A stretch of DNA of 64,000 bases, taken from Diospyros lotus (lineage: Eukaryota > Streptophyta > Magnoliopsida > Ericales > Ebenaceae). The stretch lies in NCBI RefSeq assembly GCF_014633365.1, contig NC_068339.1:15089925-15153924 (forward strand). The letters are read 5' to 3'. Below, piece by piece: positions 24,401-33,742 of this stretch. The stretch's first letter is position 1. The number at the start of each line of letters is the position of its first letter. Below the pieces are notes generated by a model, which saw only the letters and a program-made list of their open reading frames with translations, was not told where the DNA came from and made no database searches. A program made the position numbers and the translations under genes.

Positions 24401-27400
24401 CTTTCTATATCAGTGGTTTATTCTCTGAGGTCAAGTCTAGCCTGCTTATTTTTTATATTTTATTTTTGTTGAATTGTTACTCCCATAGGGAGTGTAGAAC
24501 AAAATAGGGACACTCTTTGATTATAATCCTTAACAATTTCATCTCCGGATACAGGGGTATTGACTTGTCTAATTGGAGAGACCTTCTAAGGGACAAAGGA
24601 GAAGCGGCTGACGTGGAGCAATTTGTTCAACATGTGCATGGAAATCATTTTATTCCAAATACTATGCTGGTTGATTGTACAGCAGACTCTGGTATTGCAA
24701 GCCATTACTATGACTGGTTGCGGAGAGGAATTCACATAATTACTCCAAATAAGAAGGCAAATTCAGGACCACTTGATCAGGTACCATTGTGGTCGCCATA
24801 TTTATAGAATGCTGGTTGTGATTTGATTGATGAAATGGTTGTAAGTTTAGAATGTCATTTTCTTATATTTTGATAAATTAACACATGCACTATTTCTCTG
24901 CCCACCATTGATGTACCCTTGTTAGTAAACAATATATATATTTAAATGAAAATCTGTATTGCATCTCTCTCTCTGCTTATTATAATGATACACTCTTCTT
25001 GGGGCTTTCATGTCATGATATTTGTCCAATCCTAGTATTTGAGGTTGAGAGCACTTCAGCGACAGTCCTACACACATTACTTCTATGAAGGTACTGTTGG
25101 AGCTGGTCTTCCAATCATCAGCACTTTACAGGGTCTCCTTGAAACTGGGGACAAGATATTGCGGATTGAAGGCATTTTCAGGTTAGTGTACTGGCTTTCT
25201 TAAGTAACATAAAAAGGCTGGTTTTGAAACCTTGTGAAGGGAAGGAACTCTGCAGAATGTACAGCAATCTCTTAATAAAACTTCTATCCATTTGAGATGC
25301 CTTTATAGTTAGGCTCATCTCCTTTATTTTTTCACTTTTTCTTTTAGACGTATAAGCTTATGTATGCCTTTTCCCTCAGAAAAGAAACCAAACAGAGGAA
25401 GGAAAATTTTCTACTTCTTCTATCTTCCTAAACATACCTGAAAAGTTACTGATGTGATCATGATCAACAATGGTTAACCAAGTATCTAAAATATTTTAGC
25501 TTATTTGTATCCTCATGATATTAAATTAATGTTGCTTATGAAAGAAAAGCTAAGCCCACCTAATGGGATTAGGCTTGGTGCGTTGTTATTTTTGTTTACT
25601 TGCAAAAAAAAAAAAAAGGCTCATGTAAGGTTATAGAATAATTTATTTACACCAGTGTTTGTTGATGCAGTGGGACTTTGAGTTACATTTTCAACAACTT
25701 TTTAGGCACACGAGCTTTCAGTGAGGTGGTTATGGAGGCAAAAGAGGCAGGTTACACTGAACCAGATCCAAGGGATGATTTATCTGGAAAGGATGTGGCC
25801 AGAAAGGTAATGGATTCTTTCTCATTGAATTTTATAGTAGTCCATGAGTGTGCAAATTTCAGAGACCTCTTTAAAGAAAATCTATCTCCTGGTTTTCATA
25901 TAATGACCTTTTTGTGACTAAAATGTGTTGGGGGAAACTTTATGCTAGCTAATCTAAAGGAATTTATGGATCATAAGCACAACGGGAAAATAAAAATTTT
26001 TAACCGTAAATTCTTCTAGGATATCTCCAAGGGAATAGATTATGGAGGAGAGGGCCAAGGATTACCTCTGGAAGTGAAGATTCAGAACCAACACTTGATG
26101 GAGGCGATCACGAAGTTGTTCAAGCGTCTGGGCTCTAGCAGTATCCACGCGAGCAAGCAACACTAAGAACCTCCAAGGGGGCGGCTTCCTAAAGCTTGAA
26201 GAGTGCTAGCTCTAAAAGGGGCGGCGTGGGAGCTTTCTAACATGCACATCACACGGCCTATATGGCTTAGAGGCACACCGTTTTCCATGCATCTCATGGC
26301 TTCAATGAAAAGTGTAAAGATGAGAAGATTTAGAGAGATCTAGGGCACAAGAGAAATAAAAGAACAATCTCCAAGATGAATAATATTTCCAGCAATTTAT
26401 AATGAAGCTCGCTGAGCTTATATACAAACGCATCTAACTACTAACAGAACAATTAATACAGCAAGCAGTATAAAAGCATAACAGAATAACAACTAATTAT
26501 TCTAACATAATAGGCGCTCAAGTAATCTCTTCAACATTTTCCCTCAAAGTAGACTTCTTTTGGAGACTTCGTCTAGCAATTAATTCTTTAGAATCAGATT
26601 TAGTAACAGTCATCACAGTAACCATGGGAGACTGATGTAAACATAGCTTGTCTACCAATTCTTTAAATCTGCTCCGTGGTAATCCTTTAGTGAATACATC
26701 TACAATTTGATGAGTAGTAGGCACATATCTAATCTCAACTTGATTCTTCTCCACCTTTTCACGAACAAAATGGATATCAATCTCAATATGTTTTGTACGA
26801 GCATGAAAAACTGGATTTTCAGCCATGCTTTTGGCTGCTTGATTGTCACTCCAAATAATTGGAGTATGCACACATGAATAACCCAGCTCACCAAACAAAG
26901 ATATCAGCCACATAACTTCAGTCACCCCTTGAGCAATGGCTCTATATTCAGCCTCCCCAACAGATCTAGCAACCACTGATTGTTTCTTTGAACTCCAAAT
27001 GATTAGATTGTTACCAAGAAAGACACATAGCCCACTAGTTGACCGTCTAGAGACTTTACAACCTGGCAAAGTCAGCATCCGTATAAACATTAAGAGATAA
27101 ATCTGTTGAAGATGGTGAAAAGAAAAGACCAAGACCAATTGTGCCCTTAAGATATCTCAACAACCTTTTACAAGCCAACCAGTGCTGCTCCTTAGGATTA
27201 GCGAGAAACTAACTAAGTTTATTCACTCCAAAGGCTATATTAGGTCTTATATAAGTAAGATATTGTAATGATCCGATTAGTGTTTGATACAAGGCTGGAT
27301 TAGCAAATACTTCACCTTCATCAATTAGAGAAACAGCTGAATTAATTGGAGTATCACGTGGATTACAATCGGACATAGCAGCCTTCTTTAACAGATCTAG

Positions 27401-30400
27401 CACATATTTGGACTGAGTAAGATAGAGACCATTGCTATCTCTATATGTTTCAAACCCTAGAAAATAATTAACAGATCCTAGGGTTTTTAGAGCAAAATGA
27501 GTGTCAAGATTATGAATACAATCTTGGATAGCAGCTGAATCTGAACCAGTAATCAATATATCATCAACATACACCAAAATAAAAATGACAAAGGCTGAAG
27601 TTCTTTTAATAAACAGGGAAGCATCCGAAACAGCCCTTAAGAAACCCCAAGACTGAAGAACATGTCTTAACTTGGTGTACCAAGCTCTAGGAGCTTGTTT
27701 AAGTCCATAAAGAGACTTTTTCAGTCTACACACATGAGAAGGACATTTAGGATTGACAAAACCTTCCAGCTGCGACATGAATACTTCTTCTTCAAGATCA
27801 CCATTTAAAAATGCATCGTTTACATCAACTTGTTGTATATCCCATCCAAAAGTTACCGCTAAAGAGAATAAAACTCTAATAGTAGGTGCTTTAACAACAG
27901 GACTAAACGTTTTAGCATAATCGACACCCGGATTTTGAAGAAAACCTTTTGCCACCAGCCTAGCTTTAAACTTCAGAACAGTTCCATCAGAATTATATTT
28001 AATTCTGAACACCCATTTACATCCAATTAGATTCATAGCATTAGAAAATGGAACAAGTTCCCATGTATCATTTTTCTGCAAAGCTCCAAACTCCTCCTTC
28101 ATAGCTTTAACCCATCTTGAGTCTAATAAGGCCTCATGGACTGTATTAGGTTCTAGGGAACTCACCAAGGCTTGAGGAGAGGTGGTTAAAAGTTGTTTAG
28201 TCTTGGACCTTGTGACCATAGGATGAATAGATGGAACTGGAACAGTTGTAAACTTAGAAACTGGAATTAATGTGCTGGGAGAAGAATGAATAGGTTGAGA
28301 TGAGGTCACTGATTGACTTGAAGAATTAGTAGAATTTACAGAGTTGCGGACAGATTCTAGACAATTAGAGGCCTGTGCTACCCGAGGACAAGCAACAGGA
28401 GAAGAAGAAGAATTAGGAAGCGATTGAAAAATCAAAGTAGAAGAATTGTTTGAATTTGATTTAGATGACAGGGAAGATGAAGAGAAAAGACCTGGAAACG
28501 GAAATTCATCAGGATTGAAACTTACATGCCTAGAAACATAGATTTTTCCAGAAGGATGCAAACAAATATATCCTCCTTGAGTATGGCTATATCCAAGAAA
28601 TATGCACTTGATTGTGTGAAAATCAAACTTGTGCTTGTTATAAGGTCTTAAATAAGGAAAGCAAGCACATCCAAAGGGTTGAAGTAACAGATAATTTGGT
28701 GTTTTCTTATAGAGAAGCTCAAATGGGGTATGAAACTGTAATGAAGAGGAAGGCAACAAATTAATAATAAAAGCTGTAGTTTGAAAGGCTTCTTCCCAGA
28801 ATTTTAATGGCATATGAGCATGAGCAAGTAGAGTAAGACCCATTTCAGCTACATGCCTATGTTTCCTTTCAGCTACACTATTTTGTTGGTGAGTATAAGG
28901 ACATGAAAACCTAGGTTGTATTTCATGACTTTGTAGGTAAGGTAAAAAGGCTCGAAATTCCCCCCCATTATCAGTTTGGATAGCTTTAAGCTTGGTTTGG
29001 TGTTGATTTTCAACAAGTTTATGAAAACTAATGAAGGTAGGTAAAGCATCTGATTTTAATTTCAATGGATATAGCCATGTGAACCTTGAGTAAGCATCAA
29101 CAAAGATAATGTAATTTCTGAATCCTTTAACAGAAATAGTAGGAGAAGGACCCCAAACATCTGAATATATCAACTCTAATGGCCTTTTTGCAGTAATATT
29201 ATGAGAAACAAATGGAAGTTGATGATGTTTGTCAAGTTTATAGGAATCACAGAATGAAAGAGCTGAAGAGGAACATGGAATTTGAATTTTATTAAGAATC
29301 AATTTCAATACATTGTAAGTAGGATGACCCAATCGAGCATGCCACTATTGACATGTCTTATTGTATTGAACTAAACAAACATTAGGTGACAATCCATGAC
29401 TAAATGGAAGCTGTGGTTTACAACAATTGGAGGAAAATTCAGTACATTTATTCATAGACAACGAATTAGCAGCAGCTGTAAACGACACTGAATGAGAAGA
29501 ATTGATAGATTTCTCAGGGATGCTGGCAGCTTGATCAAAAGCAGGAACCAATTGATAAAGACCATCCCTAAGTTGTCCTCGAAGTAGCACACGACCTGTA
29601 TTCTTGTCCTTAATCAAACAAACATTGGAATGAAATTCAGCAATTACATTGTGATCATTAGTAAGTTGTGATACACTGATTAAACTTTTCTTCATATGAG
29701 GAACATGAAGAACTCTAGGTAATGAGATAACAGAAAAAGGCTTAGTGTTAGTATATAGATGTCCAAGACCAACATCAGAAATAGACAATTGCTTACCATT
29801 TCTAACAGAGACCTTGTCTCCTCCATTGTAAGGTGCATGCAATGTCAGGTTATTGAGATTTGAACTGATATGATTTATGGCTCCAGAATCCACAAACCAT
29901 GAATGATCAGGCAATTGTGAGGGAGACAAATTTTCTGGAGGTTGAGAAAAATGGCCATACGAGGTGACTCCTTGAGAAGAACCTATATCAGTCATGTAGG
30001 GCTCATTAGAATCAGAAAAGGTAGCTACCTATGCCCTAGAATCAGCTGCTGGAAACTTCTGAAAGTTTTGAGAATTCTGAAGAGGATTCTTAAAACTTTG
30101 ACCACCAGCATTCCTCTGAAAGTTTTTGTCAAATCTATGATAGCATTTATCAACAAAGTACCCTGGTTTTCCACACAATTGACAATAGATCCGTCTATTT
30201 GATCTACCACGACCTCTTCCACCTCTATATCCACCTTCTCTTTGTCCAAAACCTCCTCTAGTATTATTACCATTTTGTGCTGCAACTGAAGTCATGTGTA
30301 CACTAACAGGAGCATGCATAACCGACTCAAAATTCACCATAGACTGTGCAGTATTTTTAGAGGATAGTCGCTGCTCATGCATTAACAATAGGTACTGCAC

Positions 30401-33400
30401 TTTTTCTAAGTTGATTTCATCCATTTGATAGGTGATCAAGCTTACAACGGTTTCATACTCATGATCTAATCCATTTAGGATTGCAAGTAATAGATCTTTT
30501 ATCACTCAAGGATTCACCAATAGCAGCCAATGAATGACCAATTGTCTTAATTTTCAGTATGTAATCATTAATAGACATAGAGTCCTTCTTAACAGACCTT
30601 AACTGCTGTTTTAATTGGAAAGATTTTGCTATGGTTTGGCGAGAATATAAACTCTCAAGAGCAGACCATACCTCGGCAGATGATTCACATTGAATCACTT
30701 GCGCAAGCACCTCCTTGTCAATAGGGCCGGCCCTGAGGGTAGGCAACCAAGGCAAGTGCCTTGGGCCCCCCCACTAAGGCCAGTTTTGGCTTTGTTGGCA
30801 TGGGCCAGTTGGCCTTATAGGCATGGGCCCATTTCATATTATATATATATAATATTAAATAATATTAGGGGCCTGAGATGTTAGGGGGCCCATATAAAAT
30901 TTCGCTTAGGGCCCCTAACTTCTCAAGGCCGGCCCTGCTTGTCAATAGTAGAGAACAACCAGTCGAGGAGCAATTGGTCTGACCGCATCCAATTCATATA
31001 GTCCACGTTAACCACCGGAGCATCACCATCACCAGTCAGATCTGACACATATTTAGGAGGAGGCGGCGACTTGTTCAAGAACGGCAACAAGTCAAAGGCT
31101 CGAATCGTTGTAAGAATCTGTGCTTTCCAAAAAATATAGTTACTCGAGTCTAGCTTGATAGGTATAAAGCTAAACGCCTTCGCTACATACGGGAAGTCCG
31201 ATTGCAAAGATGAAGATAGCGAGGTGGAAGAAGGTATTGGAAGTGAGGAAGAAGAATTTTGATCCAGATTCGAAGCCATTGACGCAAGTTGCAGGCTCTG
31301 ATACCATGTAAAGATGAGAAGATTTAGAGAGATCTAGGGCACAAGAGAAATAAAAGAACAATCTCCAAGATGAATAATATTTCCAGCAACTTATAATGAA
31401 GCTCGCTGAGCTTATATACAAACGCATCTAACTACTAATAGAACAATTAATACAGCAAGCGGTATAAAAGCATAACAGAATAACAACTAATTATTCTAAC
31501 ATAATAGGCACTCAAGTAATCTCTTCAACAAAAAGAACCACACAAGGGCTATTTATAACCCTTAGGCACAAAACCCTAATTGAAGGGTTTGGGCAGAATG
31601 GTCTTTAAGCCCATGTTTTAAACACTTTAAAACATGATATTGGGCTTTTCTTTCCATTGTCCTTTTGGACTTTATGTTTTAAGCATTTTAAAATAACCCA
31701 TTTGGGCCTTAGTTTTAAACACTTTAAAATAACCCATTAAGCTCCTTAAATCACCCCAATAGCCTTAGGTTAGTCCATAAATAAAATCCTAATTAATTAG
31801 GTACCAATTTCCACCAAAACCTAAGGCCCAATTAGGTAACCTAGTCCAACTAGGATTTTAGGTGGAATTTGGCAAACCTAATCTATGGATTCTATTTATC
31901 TTAGCTTTTCACAGGGGTTTTCTCAAACCCTAAACAAGCTCGCCATTACCTAGTGATGTTTGTGTGTGACCCATTAGGCTTCTACTTATGTTGGCAATGA
32001 CCTTTCTCAAAGGCCATAGACCAAGAGCGGAGTCTAGCAACCCATCATGGCTCCCAATTGATAGAAGGATCAAGTTGTGATCGCTACCTTTCAATGGTGG
32101 TCTTCCCATGCAATTCAATTCTTTTATCGGTTTAAAGTGTCTCGATCAAACAAGGATATGGAAAGAGTGTCAATCCTTTTTCAGTTTGATCATGATATTC
32201 TTTGATCTCCTAAAGGATGACTTTCTTTGAATCAACATCCAGCTGTGGCCACAAACTTCAAGTCATCTTTCACCAAAGGGCTCATGAGACATATCTCCAC
32301 TTAATTGGGGTCTATGAATCCTATCTTGACCACTCATAGCCTTCACATGCTTCATGGCATACCCAATCACTGTCGCACTCACATCCCTTACCGAGATGCT
32401 TCCATAATAATATCAAAGTATATGAATCCATATGCAAGGTACCATGGTGATCTCAAGTCGAAGGATCACTTGCACAACTACCACAATAGGTTTCCTTAGA
32501 CACTCTTTGTAAGATTCATTTGGAATCCTTGAGTCGAGTCACTGTCCAATGAACTTGTTCTCTAACAAGCAGCCATGTACTAATTTAGGCATCGAATGAC
32601 CATAGTCTGTAAGATCAACTGCCACATTCCCTAAGGTGACAACATAGCGCACACCGATCTCTTTTCGTTATTGATGTCCCATCTCAATGACACTTTTGGT
32701 CAATGACATTTTAAGGTATACTCTTGTGTGTATCAAAGACCTTACAATTAAAGTCACTTTAATTTTTTTCTACATAGAGTATCTCTAGAGACTTTGTCTT
32801 TAGGCATCCAATATAATTAAAGATAAAAGACAAAGATGTGCCAATTGAATATCATGAACATGAAACAAATAGATATATTACTCATAATATGTCAAACCTG
32901 AATGTATCATGTACAACTTAACACTTAAGTTGTAGGCCATACACTAACAATATCATATCTTAGTGTATCAAGTACAACTTAACACTTAAGTTGTAGGGCA
33001 TACACTAACATAATCTTGGGATAAGTTGGCACTCCAGAAAGAGACAAGATTGTTTATGTTTATTATCATGTTGGTGCAAATAAATTCGCAGCAATGATTG
33101 GGAGCTATTCTGTACCTGATCTGCTTACTACAAAACATGAGCATAAAAACATACTACACTGGTGTGGAATAAATTACGGCAGAATTCTACAAGCTTATTT
33201 ATGCTTGACACTACTTTAATCCTGATTTTTATGGCAAACACAGCCCGACGTTGACTGACTGCAACCAGATATCATATTGGACGTAACCACAGTATCTGAG
33301 ATAAGTTCATCGTCATACTGGATTTTTTTGTGTTTCAGGTGATAATTCTTGCCAGAGAATCAGGTTTAAAGCTTGAACTTTCAGATATCCCTATTGAGAG

Positions 33401-33691
33401 TCTGGTGCCAGAACCATTGAGGGTAAGTTTTTGAATATTTTCAACAGCATGTTAGTTAGCTGGAGACAGAGCTTGTCTTTGATTTGACTTTCTGATGATT
33501 TCTTTTCAGGGTAATGCTTCAACTAAGGAGTTTCTCCAGCAACTGCCGCAATATGACCAAGACATTGCTAAGAAGCGTCAGGATGCAGATGATGCCGGGG
33601 AAGTTAGTATTTTTGACACTTGTCATATTATTACAGAAAGCAACAGTAGTATCCTAATTAGAGTCCATCCCCCTCCAAAAGAGAGAAAAAA

Positions 33692-33742
<51 letters not shown>

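Larger units (their letters stand above)
26313..31530 (-). mobile_element. young Ty1/copia element in AK-HSDH intron 15
   Basis: 224-bp LTRs at 26313-26536 and 31307-31530 differ at only four positions by eye, and the 5-bp target duplication AAAAG (26308-26312, 31531-31535) is exact. A perfect initiator-Met primer site TGGTATCAGAGCC adjoins the right LTR on the minus strand, and a polypurine tract adjoins the left. Order on the minus strand: gag, protease, integrase, reverse transcriptase, RNase H. The frame carries three TAG stops, frameshifts near 30495 and after 27209, and a MITE in gag, so this copy cannot make its proteins unaided. Confidence 0.96.
25926..33010. mobile_element. probable long solo LTR, split by a copia
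   Basis: With the copia at 26313-31530 removed, the two flanks form about 1.86 kb that starts TGTTGGGGGAAAC and ends GCATACACTAACA, the TG...CA form of LTRs (TGTTAGTGTATG on the minus strand). The end carries a tandem duplication with the palindrome CAACTTAACACTTAAGTTG (about 32880-33010). No internal protein domain is present. The 5-mers outside (AAATG, TAATC) do not clearly match, so the borders are uncertain. Confidence 0.5.
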
